64,000 nt of DNA from contig NZ_CP102951.1 of assembly GCF_024741815.1 (NCBI RefSeq), forward strand, positions 3,177,001 to 3,241,000. Direction: 5' to 3'. The DNA comes from Pseudomonas sp. LS1212 (GTDB lineage Bacteria > Pseudomonadota > Gammaproteobacteria > Pseudomonadales > Pseudomonadaceae). The position numbers were made by a program, and so were the translations under genes. Below the pieces are notes generated by a model, which was not told where the DNA came from, made no database searches, and saw only the letters and a list, made by a program, of their open reading frames with translations. Positions 25,069 to 33,793 of this stretch are shown piece after piece (positions within the stretch are counted from its first letter, which is position 1; every line of letters starts with the position of its first letter).

Positions 25069-27545
25069 TGGGCATGCTGCGGGTCGCCCTGCTGGCGCTG
25101 CTGAGCCACTGGCGGCGGCATCCGTTGCAGTGCGGCAGCATCCTCACCGGCCTGTGGCTGGCCACGGCCTTGTGGACGGGCGTGCAGGCGCTCAACAGCC
25201 AGGCCCGGGCCGATTACGAGCGCGCCAGCGCGGTGCTGGCAGGCGCCGCTCAGGCACACCTGGTGGCACGCCACGGCGAGCGTTTCGACCAGGCGGCGTA
25301 TGTGCAGCTGCGCCGTAGCGGCTGGCCGGTTTCGCCGGTACTCGAAGATCGCCTGCGCTTTGCCGGCCAGGAGACGATCAGCGTCCGCTTGCTCGGCATC
25401 GAGCCACTGACCCTGCCGCAAGGCACCTCGATCGCCGGGCAGCCCGGCGACTCGTTCGACCTCGAAGCATTCATCGGCATGCCGGGTCAGGCCTGGATCG
25501 CCCCCGATACCCTGCAGCGCCTCGGCCTGCAACCGGGCGAGCGAGCGCTCAGCGGCGACGGCCAGCGTTTACCGCCCTTGCAGGTGCAAGCGCAACTGGC
25601 GCCCGGGGTAATCGTCGTCGACATTGGCCATGCGCAGGCGCTGCTGCAGGCACCGGGGCAGGTCTCGCGCCTGCTGCTCCCCAAGGATTTCGCAGCCCGT
25701 CTGCCAGCACTGCCGAGCGAACTGGCGTTGCTATTGCAGCTGCAGCCGGCGGCCGACAGCGACGACCTGCAGCGCCTGACCGACAGTTTTCATCTCAATC
25801 TCACTGCCCTGGGGCTACTGGCGTTTCTCGTCGGCCTGTTCATCGTGCATGCCGCCATTGGCCTGGCCCTGGAGCAGCGCCGCGGTCTGCTGCGTACCCT
25901 GCGCGCCTGTGGTGTCAGCCTGGGCGGGTTGATCGGCGCGCTGGTGGTGGAACTGGGCCTGTTCGCCCTGCTCAGCGGCCTGGCCGGGGTGGCCAGCGGT
26001 TATCTGCTGGCCAGCCTGTTGTTGCCCGATGTCGCTGCCAGCCTGCGGGGCTTGTATGGCGCGCAAGTCGCCGGGCAATTGAGCCTGTCGCCTCACTGGT
26101 GGCTGGCCGGGATCGCAATCTGCCTGCTCGGCGCGCTGGTGGCCGGCTGCAGCAGCCTGTCTCGGGCCGCGCGTTTGCCGCTGCTGGCACTGGCGCAACC
26201 GCAAGCCTGGCGTCTGGCCCAGGGCCGATGGTTGCGGCGCCAGGCGCTGCTGGCCGTGGGCCTGGTGGTGTTGGCCATTACCTGCTGGCAGTTGGGCGAC
26301 AGCCTGCTCGTGGCCTTTGTGATGCTGGCCGCCCTGCTGCTGGCGGCGGCGTTGTTGCTGCCGGCCCTGCTGGATGCAGCGCTGGCGGGGTTGGCGCGGT
26401 TTTGCCGTGGCCCCTTGGCGCAGTGGTTCGTTGCCGACAGCCGCCAGCAACTGCCGGCCCTGGCACTGGCGTTGATGGCCCTGCTGCTGGCGCTGGCTGC
26501 CAGTGTCGGGGTTGGCAGCATGACCGAGGGCTTTCGCAAGACCTTCGTCGGCTGGCTCGACCAGCGCCTGTCCGCCGACCTCTACCTGTCACCACGTGAA
26601 ACCGCGCAGGCGCTGGAAATCAGCACCTGGCTCGAAGTCCGGCCTGGCGTCACTGCGGTCCTGCCACAGTGGCGTGTCGACTTGCGCCTGCAGGGCTGGC
26701 CGGTGCAGGTGCAGGGCATCGTCGACCACCCCGGCTATCGCCAGCAGTGGCCGTTGCTGGAGCAACAGCCCGGCGCCTGGTCGCAGCTGGCCGCAGGACA
26801 AGGCGTCATGCTCAGCGAGCAACTGGCACGACGGCTCAAGCTGGAGCTGGGCGACAACCTGCTGCTGCCCGGCGGCATGGCCGAACAGCGCCTGACCGTA
26901 GTGGGCCTGTACGCCGACTATGGCAACCCCAAGGGTCATGTGCTGGTCAACGCCGACTGGTTGCGACGCCACTGGCCCGAGGCGCGCCTGAGCAATATCA
27001 GCGTGCGCATGGCACCGGCACAGGTCGCCGGGCTCAAGCAACAGCTTGAGCAACGCTTCGGCCTGGACAGCACGCGGGTGACCGACCAGGCCACGCTTAA
27101 ACGCTGGTCGACCGAAGTGTTCGAACGCACCTTTGCCGCCACCGCCGCACTCAACGCCTTGACCCTGGGCGTCGCCGGCGTGGCCCTGTTCATCAGCCTG
27201 TTGACCCTGGGCCAAAGCCGCCTGGGGCAACTGGCCCCGCTCTGGGCGCTGGGCGTCGATCGCACGCGGCTGGTCTGGCTGGGCCTGGGGCAGACGCTGA
27301 TGCTGGCCAGCCTGACCGTGCTATTGGCGATGCCCCTGGGCCTGCTGCTGGCCTGGTGCCTGGTGGCAGTGGTCAATGTGCAGGCCTTCGGCTGGCGCCT
27401 GCCGCTGCATGTCTTTGCCGGACAACTGTTGCAGTTGGGCCTGCTCGGCCTGCTCACCAGCCTGCTCGCCGCCGCCGGGCCGCTCTGGCAACTGGCACGG
27501 CGCACGCCGGCCGACCTGTTGAGGCAGTTCGCCGATGAACCTTAG
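25068..27545 (+). CDS. FtsX-type ABC permease (fused AttF/AttG-like)
   Basis: This 825-residue membrane protein has an N-terminal helix, a large periplasmic region, four central helices (NLTALGLLAFLVGLFIVHAA onward), a second periplasmic domain (residues about 490-690), and C-terminal helices (LTLGVAGVALFISLLTLGQS). The duplicated FtsX layout in one chain is that of LolC/E-like or AttFG-like exporters. It is coupled to the ATPase before it (one-base overlap) and to the lipoprotein after it (11-base overlap). Together they probably move a lipid or lipoprotein-like cargo or power a mechanotransmission step; the cargo cannot be read from the sequence. Confidence 0.82.
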   Translation: MGMLRVALLALLSHWRRHPLQCGSILTGLWLATALWTGVQALNSQARADYERASAVLAGAAQAHLVARHGERFDQAAYVQLRRSGWPVSPVLEDRLRFAGQETISVRLLGIEPLTLPQGTSIAGQPGDSFDLEAFIGMPGQAWIAPDTLQRLGLQPGERALSGDGQRLPPLQVQAQLAPGVIVVDIGHAQALLQAPGQVSRLLLPKDFAARLPALPSELALLLQLQPAADSDDLQRLTDSFHLNLTALGLLAFLVGLFIVHAAIGLALEQRRGLLRTLRACGVSLGGLIGALVVELGLFALLSGLAGVASGYLLASLLLPDVAASLRGLYGAQVAGQLSLSPHWWLAGIAICLLGALVAGCSSLSRAARLPLLALAQPQAWRLAQGRWLRRQALLAVGLVVLAITCWQLGDSLLVAFVMLAALLLAAALLLPALLDAALAGLARFCRGPLAQWFVADSRQQLPALALALMALLLALAASVGVGSMTEGFRKTFVGWLDQRLSADLYLSPRETAQALEISTWLEVRPGVTAVLPQWRVDLRLQGWPVQVQGIVDHPGYRQQWPLLEQQPGAWSQLAAGQGVMLSEQLARRLKLELGDNLLLPGGMAEQRLTVVGLYADYGNPKGHVLVNADWLRRHWPEARLSNISVRMAPAQVAGLKQQLEQRFGLDSTRVTDQATLKRWSTEVFERTFAATAALNALTLGVAGVALFISLLTLGQSRLGQLAPLWALGVDRTRLVWLGLGQTLMLASLTVLLAMPLGLLLAWCLVAVVNVQAFGWRLPLHVFAGQLLQLGLLGLLTSLLAAAGPLWQLARRTPADLLRQFADEP

Positions 27546-28608
27546 ATTTTTCGTCGCCCTTGGCGTCGCCTTGCTGTTGGGGGCTTGTGACGAGGCGCCT
27601 GCACCCCGGAGCGGATTCGCCGGCCTCGGCCAGAGCGCCGCTGCTTTCGCCCAGGTCGAACGCGGGCGACCATTGCTGTTCCCGGCCGACCATGGACCCC
27701 ATGACGGCTTTCGCATCGAATGGTGGTACATCACCGCCAACCTCACCGACGAGCAGGGACGCGACTGGGGCGTGCAATGGACGCTGTTCCGCTCGGCGCT
27801 GCGCCCGGGTCCGGTAACCCCCGGTTGGGGCAGCCCCAACCTATGGATGGGGCATGCCGGCCTGAGCAGCCCGTTCGGCCACCAGCGCAGCGAGGCTCTG
27901 GCCCGTGGCAGCATCGGCCAGGCAGGCGTCGACGCGCACCCCTTCCGCGCCTGGATCGATGATTGGTCGCTGCACAGTACATCCGGCGAGGGGCTGGAAC
28001 ATTTACAGATGCAGGCCTCCGGCAAGGACTTCCGCTATCGCTTGCAACTGGACAGCAACGGCCCGCTGGTGCTGCATGGCGACCAGGGCTACAGCGTCAA
28101 ATCCGGGCAGGGACAGGCGTCCTGGTATTACAGCCAGCCGTTCTACCGGGTCAGCGGCGAGATCGAGCGCAGTGGCCAGCGTTATCCGGTCACCGGACAG
28201 GCCTGGCTGGACCGAGAATGGAGTAGCCAGCCGCTGACTGCAGAACAGCATGGCTGGGACTGGTTCTCCCTGCATCTGGACAGTGGCGCCAAGCTGATGT
28301 TGTTCCAGGTCCGCCAGACCGATGGCCAGCACTACCGTGCCGGCACCTGGATCAGCGCAGACGGCCGCACCAAAGCATTGCGTGGAGAACAGATTCTACT
28401 TCGCGAGCAGGAATGGACGCGCCAGGAAAACGGCCGCAAGGTACCAACCCGCTGGCAGGTTCAGGTTCCCGATCACAACGTGGATGTAGAAGTCGAGGCC
28501 ATCCAGAAGCACGCCTGGATGGGGACCTCGTTTCCCTACTGGGAAGGACCGGTGCGCCTGAAAGGTAGCCCCGGTGGGCGCGGCTACCTGGAAATGACCG
28601 GTTATTGA
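27535..28608 (+). CDS. AttH/CrtC-like lipocalin-fold lipoprotein
   Basis: This 357-residue protein has a lipobox (ALLLGAC). The carotenoid hydratase CrtC/AttH family motifs follow: FPADHGPHDGFRIEWWYITA, GVQWTLFRSALRP and AWLDREWSSQPL with DWFSLHLDSG. Members are predicted secreted hydrolases with two lipocalin-like barrels, and in many bacteria they follow an FtsX-type ABC exporter. The start overlaps the permease end by 11 bases. A carotenoid role is unlikely here because no carotenoid genes are nearby. Handling of a lipid-like ligand in the envelope is the likelier role. Confidence 0.8.
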   Translation: MNLRFFVALGVALLLGACDEAPAPRSGFAGLGQSAAAFAQVERGRPLLFPADHGPHDGFRIEWWYITANLTDEQGRDWGVQWTLFRSALRPGPVTPGWGSPNLWMGHAGLSSPFGHQRSEALARGSIGQAGVDAHPFRAWIDDWSLHSTSGEGLEHLQMQASGKDFRYRLQLDSNGPLVLHGDQGYSVKSGQGQASWYYSQPFYRVSGEIERSGQRYPVTGQAWLDREWSSQPLTAEQHGWDWFSLHLDSGAKLMLFQVRQTDGQHYRAGTWISADGRTKALRGEQILLREQEWTRQENGRKVPTRWQVQVPDHNVDVEVEAIQKHAWMGTSFPYWEGPVRLKGSPGGRGYLEMTGY

Positions 28609-28624
28609 AAAAGTCGCGCGCCGA

Positions 28625-29644
28625 TCAGACCTTCACGATCCAGCCGGCCGGAGCCTCGATATCGCCGGACTGGATGCCGGTCAGTTCATTGTAGAGACGG
28701 CGGGTGATGGGCCCGACGTCTTCCTGGCTGTGGAAGACATGCAGCTGGCCATTGTATTGAATCCCGCCGATCGGCGTGATCACGGCGGCGGTCCCGCAGG
28801 CGCCCGCTTCCTTGAATCGAGCGAGCTGATCGACGAACACGTCGCCCTCGATCACCTTCAGCCCCAGCCGGCTCTGGGCCAGTTCGATCAACGACAGGCG
28901 CGTGATCCCTGGCAGAACCGATGGCGACTTCGGTGTCACGAACTCATCGTCGTGGGTGATGGCGAAGAAGTTCGCCGAGCCCACTTCCTCGATCTTCGAG
29001 TGCGATTGCGGGTCGAGGTAGATGCAGTCGGCGAAATGCGCAGCCTTGGCTTCGGCACCCGGCATCAGGCTGGCCGCATAGTTGCCGCCGACCTTGGCAG
29101 CGCCGGTGCCGTTGGGCGCCGCGCGGTCGTAGGTGGAGATCAGGAAGTTGTTGGGCTTGAGGCCACCCTTGAAATAAGCCCCTACCGGTACGCAGAAGAT
29201 CGAGAAAATGAATTCCGGGGCGGTACGCACGCCAATGTTGTCACCGACGCCGATGACGAATGGACGCAGATACAGCGCGCCGCCCGTACCATACGGAGGG
29301 ATGAAACGTTCGTTGGCCAGCACCACCTTCTTGCAGGCTTCGATGAAGGCATCGACCGGGACCGCAGGCATCAGCAGCCGGGCACAGCTGCGCTGCATGC
29401 GCAGTGCGTTCTGGTCAGGGCGGAACAGGTTGATCGAGCCGTCCTTGCAGCGATAGGCCTTCAGGCCTTCGAAGCACTGCTGGCCGTAGTGAAGTGCCGT
29501 GGACCCTTCACTGAGATGCAACATGTTGTCTTCGGTAAGCACGCCTTCCTGCCAGTTTCCTTCACGCCAGTAAGACAGATAGCGCAGATCTGTCTTGATG
29601 TAGTCGAAACCCAGCGTTTCCCAATTCATGCTTTCGTCGCTCAT
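28625..29644 (-). CDS. ilvE: branched-chain amino acid aminotransferase
   Basis: This 339-residue fold-type IV PLP enzyme starts at 29642-29644 with AGAGGG upstream. Conserved parts are HYGQQCFEGLKAYR, RPFVIGVGDNIGV, the PLP lysine region NGTGAAKVGGNYAASL, and EEVGSANFFAI. It performs the last step in leucine, isoleucine and valine synthesis and the first in their breakdown, with 2-oxoglutarate/glutamate as partner. It belongs to the longer (BCAT-II-like) group by length and by the FEGLKAYR motif. It is a single gene, convergent with the AttH-like gene 16 bases away. Confidence 0.92.
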   Translation of the reverse strand: MSDESMNWETLGFDYIKTDLRYLSYWREGNWQEGVLTEDNMLHLSEGSTALHYGQQCFEGLKAYRCKDGSINLFRPDQNALRMQRSCARLLMPAVPVDAFIEACKKVVLANERFIPPYGTGGALYLRPFVIGVGDNIGVRTAPEFIFSIFCVPVGAYFKGGLKPNNFLISTYDRAAPNGTGAAKVGGNYAASLMPGAEAKAAHFADCIYLDPQSHSKIEEVGSANFFAITHDDEFVTPKSPSVLPGITRLSLIELAQSRLGLKVIEGDVFVDQLARFKEAGACGTAAVITPIGGIQYNGQLHVFHSQEDVGPITRRLYNELTGIQSGDIEAPAGWIVKV

Positions 29645-29880
29645 GATGCCCTCTAACCTTGAAAAAGACCTGGATGCCCAGGTTGACAAATAATTGCCGC
29701 TTGCCACGCCAGATTATCGAAGTCCTGAAGTATCGGCTAATCCCTCGTGAATTTCGATAGTTCTCTGACGCATAGCCGCAACCTTTGAGGCATTTGCCCC
29801 AGCGATAGCTCTTGCATATCGATTTTTTGTAGCAGCTGCCATCAGGCTGCGACCACGTGCACGAGATCTCAAGATCGCCA

Positions 29881-29993
29881 GGGAGCCCCTGTGGGACTCC
29901 AGCGCAGCCTGGCGGCAGCGGCTACGCCCACCGAGGTACGCCGAGCCGATGTAGCCGCTGCCGCAGGCTGCGCTGGAGCCCCGCAGGGGCTCC
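29881..29993. repeat. inverted pair of REP elements (BIME-like)
   Basis: The arm at 29881-29925 and its near reverse complement at 29951-29993 contain AGCGCAGCCT-GCGGCAGCGGCTAC-like sequence with GGAGCCCC ends, separated by 25 bases. This GCGGCAGCGGCTAC type is a common Pseudomonas REP. It sits between the convergent-free flanks of ilvE and the ada/alkA gene, a normal extragenic place. Confidence 0.75.
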
Positions 29994-30038
29994 TCCGGCG
30001 GCCAGGAGGTCCTGCGACAAAGTGTCCGGCGTACTTCC

Positions 30039-31541
30039 TCAACCCGGGACAGGGCTTGCCTCGGTAGCCGCCAGTGATGTCCACAAGTGCTGGGCCGCGT
30101 AAGCCCGCCATGGCCGCCAGGCCTCTGCCCTGGCGAGCATTTGCCGAGAAGTGGCTGCAGTGCCCTCGAGCAACCCAAGGGCCTTGAGTAACGCCACGTC
30201 TCCTGCCGGGAAGGCGTCGGGTTCGCGCAGTTGCCGCAGGGAAATGTACTGCGCCGTCCAGTCGCCTATCCCGCGCAGTTGGCAGAACCTTGCAACGGCA
30301 TCCTGCAGTGAGGCACCGGCGTCGAACAGGCCGGGATCGGCGACCAATGCCTCGCTGACCGCCGTCAACGTCGCACTGCGCGAGCGTGGCATGCCCAGGC
30401 TCATCAAGTCTGCGCCGATCAAGTCCGCCGGTTCCGGAAAAACATGGGTCAGCCCCGATGGATGCCCATCCAGCTGGCGCAACGGTTGCCCGAACCTTGC
30501 CACCAGCTTGCCGGCCAGTTTCATCGCTCCGGACACGGTAATCTGCTGCCCCAGCACCGCGCGCAGGGCCAGCTCGAAACCGTCCCAGCCACCCGGTACG
30601 CGCAACCCCGGGCGCGCCTCGATCAACCTGGCCATCAGGGGATCGGCCGCCAGTTGCCGCTCGATGGCCTCCGGGTCTGCGGCCAGGTCGAACACCCGGC
30701 GCAATCGGGCGATGATCACCGGCAACGCGGTCAACCGGGGAAAGCGGATGGTCGCGGCCAGCGCATTGCCCTGGGCCTGACGCACCGCAACGGTACCCTG
30801 CACGCCATTGATCCCGATGCTGCGCGAATAGACGCCGTCGACCACACACTCGACACCGACGATGGCCCGCGCCGAGAGAAAGTCCAGCATTGCCTGCCAG
30901 TCATAGGGCGGCCGGTAGCGCAACAGCAGCGTCACGCCCTCGCCCGCCACCGGGGGTTGCCCGGCTTGCGCGCCACGGCGCAAGGCGCTGGGTGGGCGTC
31001 CATAAAGTTGCTGAAAGACTTCGTTGAACCGGCGGATGCTGCCAAAGCCCGAAGCGAAGGCGATATCCGTTATGGGCATGCCGGTCTCGTGCAGCAGCTG
31101 CCGGGCCAGGAGCACGCGGCGAGTCTGCGCCACGCCCAGGGGCGAGGCCCCGACATGAGCGGCGAACAACCGCCGCAGCTGGCGCTCGCCAACCCCCAGG
31201 CGCTCGGCCAGTGCCGCTACCCCGCGCTCGTCCAGTACACCCGCCTCGATCAAGCCCAGCGCCCTGGAAACGGTATTGGAGTAGCCCGAATTCGACACGC
31301 CGCGCCACGCCCCGGAGTCGGGCGCCGCTTCCGGCCGGCAACGCAGGCAGGGGCGGAAACCGGCCTCCTGGGCAGCAGCAGCCGTCGGGAAGAACAGGGT
31401 ATTTTCCGGTTTCGCCGTGGGCGCGGGACAGATGGGCCGGCAATAGATGCCGGTGGTTCTGACGCCGATGAAAAAGCGCCCGTCAAAACGAGCGTCGCGG
31501 CTGGCCAGGGCCCGGTAGCAGATGTCGTGGTCGAGGTTCAT
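30039..31541 (-). CDS. Ada-AlkA fusion: methylphosphotriester sensor and 3-methyladenine DNA glycosylase
   Basis: This 500-residue protein has three parts. The N-terminal Ada zinc domain has four Cys (34, 38, 65, 68 in GIYCRPICPA and RPCLRCRP). An AraC-type helix-turn-helix follows (residues about 90-190, FASGFGSIRRFNEVFQQ). The AlkA part has the helix-hairpin-helix GIGDWTAQYI and the catalytic Asp in FPAGDVALLKAL. It would sense alkylated DNA phosphates, activate its own transcription and excise alkylated bases. It lacks the Ada methylguanine-transferase domain. This AdaA-AlkA type is common in pseudomonads. Confidence 0.9.
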   Translation of the reverse strand: MNLDHDICYRALASRDARFDGRFFIGVRTTGIYCRPICPAPTAKPENTLFFPTAAAAQEAGFRPCLRCRPEAAPDSGAWRGVSNSGYSNTVSRALGLIEAGVLDERGVAALAERLGVGERQLRRLFAAHVGASPLGVAQTRRVLLARQLLHETGMPITDIAFASGFGSIRRFNEVFQQLYGRPPSALRRGAQAGQPPVAGEGVTLLLRYRPPYDWQAMLDFLSARAIVGVECVVDGVYSRSIGINGVQGTVAVRQAQGNALAATIRFPRLTALPVIIARLRRVFDLAADPEAIERQLAADPLMARLIEARPGLRVPGGWDGFELALRAVLGQQITVSGAMKLAGKLVARFGQPLRQLDGHPSGLTHVFPEPADLIGADLMSLGMPRSRSATLTAVSEALVADPGLFDAGASLQDAVARFCQLRGIGDWTAQYISLRQLREPDAFPAGDVALLKALGLLEGTAATSRQMLARAEAWRPWRAYAAQHLWTSLAATEASPVPG

Positions 31542-31620
31542 GCCACCATGATCATCCCGAATACCCTGACAGACTAGCGGTTTTCGGTCCTGATCATGGC
31601 AGGCATTGCGCTGCGGGCGC

Positions 31621-32292
31621 TTACTTGGCCTTGAGATTCAGATAGGACTGATGGAGGTCAGCGGCCCAACCGTCGATCACCTTCTTCACATCATCTGCCT
31701 TCATGACTTGCGAGGTGTTTTCCAATGGCTTGCCACTGCCTTTGCGCACGACTTGAGCGATCACCTGATTGGTTTGGCCATCGAGAAAGACCGCTTCGGT
31801 GCCGATATCGGTTTCCTGGTCGCGTATGCCCGTTGCTGTACTGACGGCCGCAGCCACCAGGGCGATCGGAATAACTTCGTAGGGCTTCAGGCCTTCGGTC
31901 TTGCTGCTGACCGCAGTAATCGCCGGCCGCATGACGATGGTGCCAGGCCCGGGCGAAGTTGCCAGCGGCAAGGATTTACCCAGTTCGCGTTTGAGCGCCT
32001 GGTCGTAGTAGGTGGTGATGCCGTTCAAGGTCGATTGCGGAATTCTCTCGGTGGGCTGGGGTTTGGGGTAGAGCTGGCTCGGTTCGATGTAGACCTTGCT
32101 GTATTTATTGATGTCCAGCTTGGGATCGACCCAGCGCATCACCGGTGCGCCGGAAGGCGACTTGCCCTCCTTGAGTTGGCTGTAATCCTTGAGAAACCCG
32201 GAGTATTCGTCTGGCTGGGTCAACTTGCTCGAACACCCTGTAACGGCGACAGACGCCATGAACAGAGAGCCCATCAAAAATGCAACTTTCAT
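31621..32292 (-). CDS. DUF3313 lipoprotein
   Basis: This 223-residue protein has a signal peptide and lipobox (VAVTGC-SS). The family motifs SGFLKDYSQLKEG, YSKVYIEPSQLYPKP and TDIGTEAVFLDGQTNQVIAQ are visible. DUF3313 members are periplasm-facing lipoproteins of unknown function, somewhat like the DUF4136/LPS-assembly neighbours. It is a stand-alone gene between ada/alkA and the pqi genes, transcribed away from the latter. Confidence 0.8.
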   Translation of the reverse strand: MKVAFLMGSLFMASVAVTGCSSKLTQPDEYSGFLKDYSQLKEGKSPSGAPVMRWVDPKLDINKYSKVYIEPSQLYPKPQPTERIPQSTLNGITTYYDQALKRELGKSLPLATSPGPGTIVMRPAITAVSSKTEGLKPYEVIPIALVAAAVSTATGIRDQETDIGTEAVFLDGQTNQVIAQVVRKGSGKPLENTSQVMKADDVKKVIDGWAADLHQSYLNLKAK

Positions 32293-32555
32293 TCTGAAGC
32301 TCCTTGGTTGTCATGGGCGCGACACGCCACCCGGACTGCATGAAAAAACAAGACCCGTTAGTTGCCAACCGTCACCTAAGCTCCAGCGAGAAGGTGATCA
32401 CGCAAACTAGTTATAGCCCAAGATCCGGTACGCAAAGCGCGCCAACCCACTATAAAAAGCCGATGCCCGGACTATAAATTTGCTCAATTTCGCCGCACTT
32501 CTATATTGATCTATCGAGTCAGCTGACTTTCATAGCCTCTCACCGAGCATTAATC

Positions 32556-33152
32556 ATGGCGAAGACCGATCGGTTGATCATTTGCGAACACTGCGATTGC
32601 GTCTATGAGCCCGTCGCCCTCGCCAAGCATCAAACGGCCTTTTGCACTCGCTGTGGCGCGGTCATTCAGCGCTATAGCAGCATGTCGGTGGAACAACGCC
32701 TGGCCCTGACCTTCACCGCCGCGGTGATCTGGACCTTCGCCAATTTCTACCCGGTCATGAGCATCAGCATGCAAGGCCTGAAGAACTCCGCAACCCTCTG
32801 GGATTCGGTCCTGGCCCTGAGCGATGGGCCGATCACCTTCATTGCCCTGGTGGCCGCCATCGCCATCATCATCGCCCCAGGCATTCAGTTGGTACTGCTG
32901 ATCTGGGTGTTGAGTTTCGCCTGGGCGGCCAAACGCTCGCCGGGGTTTGCCTGGTGCATGCGCTGGCTCGAATCGCTCAGGCCCTGGAGCATGCTCGAAG
33001 TCTGCCTGCTCGGAGCGATGGTCGCGGTCATCAAACTGGCCGGGCTGCTCGACGTAGTGCCGGGCATCGGCCTGATCGCCCTTGCCGCCCTGAGCATATT
33101 GCTGATCAAGATCGCCGGACGCGACGTCCGTGATCTGTGGAACACCCTATGA
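32556..33152 (+). CDS. pqiA: PqiA-family inner membrane protein, first half
   Basis: This 198-residue protein begins with a rubredoxin-like zinc site (CEHCDCVYEP and CTRCGAVIQ) and has four membrane helices with the PqiA motif NFYPVMSISMQG. E. coli PqiA is a single chain with two such halves; here the halves are two overlapping genes. PqiA is thought to pass lipids from the inner membrane to the PqiB MCE tunnel. The stop overlaps the next start (ATGA at 33149-33152). Confidence 0.85.
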   Translation: MAKTDRLIICEHCDCVYEPVALAKHQTAFCTRCGAVIQRYSSMSVEQRLALTFTAAVIWTFANFYPVMSISMQGLKNSATLWDSVLALSDGPITFIALVAAIAIIIAPGIQLVLLIWVLSFAWAAKRSPGFAWCMRWLESLRPWSMLEVCLLGAMVAVIKLAGLLDVVPGIGLIALAALSILLIKIAGRDVRDLWNTL

Positions 33153-33793
33153 ACTCGCCACCGCTGGCCAGCGAAATGAACCTTTGCCTGTGCCACAGTT
33201 GCGGGCTCGCTTGCGACATGACCGACCAGCCCGGCGAATGCCCACGCTGCGGCGCCGCCTTGCATGCACGCAAGCCCAATTCGGTGGCAAGAACCTGGGC
33301 CTACATGCTCGCCGCCCTGATCTTTTACGTTCCGGCCAACCTTCTGCCGGTGATGAACACCCACATGCTCGGCAGCGGCGCCGACAGCACCATCATGACC
33401 GGCGTGGTGGAATTCTGGGAAGCCGGGGCCTGGGACATTGCCTCGATCATATTCATTGCCAGCATCGCCGTGCCGGCGACCAAGTTCGTCGCTATTACCC
33501 TGCTCCTGGTCACCGTGCAACGCGGCAGCCAGTGGGCCTGCAAGCAACGCTCGAAGCTGTACCGTTTCGTCGAAGTGATTGGTTACTGGTCGATGCTGGA
33601 CGTGATAGTGGTCGCTCTGGTGGCGGCGCTGGTCAAGTTCCAGGCATTGGCCGACATAGAACCCCGCCCAGGCATCTTGTTCTTCGGCCTGGTCGTAGTT
33701 TTCACGATGCTTTCGGCGATGAGCTTCGACCCGCGCCTGATCTGGGAAACCCGACAATCCGAGGAGGTCATGGATGAAGCAAGAAGCCGCTGA
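33149..33793 (+). CDS. pqiA: PqiA-family inner membrane protein, second half
   Basis: This 214-residue protein starts at the ATG at 33149 inside the stop of the previous gene. It repeats the layout: a zinc site (CLCHSCGLACD and CPRCGAAL) and four helices with VPANLLPVMNTHMLG and SMLDVIVVALVAALVKF. With the preceding gene it forms a split PqiA. Its end overlaps pqiB by 20 bases, so all pqi genes are probably made from one message. Confidence 0.85.
   Translation: MNSPPLASEMNLCLCHSCGLACDMTDQPGECPRCGAALHARKPNSVARTWAYMLAALIFYVPANLLPVMNTHMLGSGADSTIMTGVVEFWEAGAWDIASIIFIASIAVPATKFVAITLLLVTVQRGSQWACKQRSKLYRFVEVIGYWSMLDVIVVALVAALVKFQALADIEPRPGILFFGLVVVFTMLSAMSFDPRLIWETRQSEEVMDEARSR

Noticed and set aside
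27535..28608. Carotenoid 1,2-hydratase (CrtC) as the true function
   Set aside because: Only the fold family matches. There are no carotenoid genes, the protein has a lipobox, and it is coupled to an FtsX-type exporter, so the AttH-like role is preferred.
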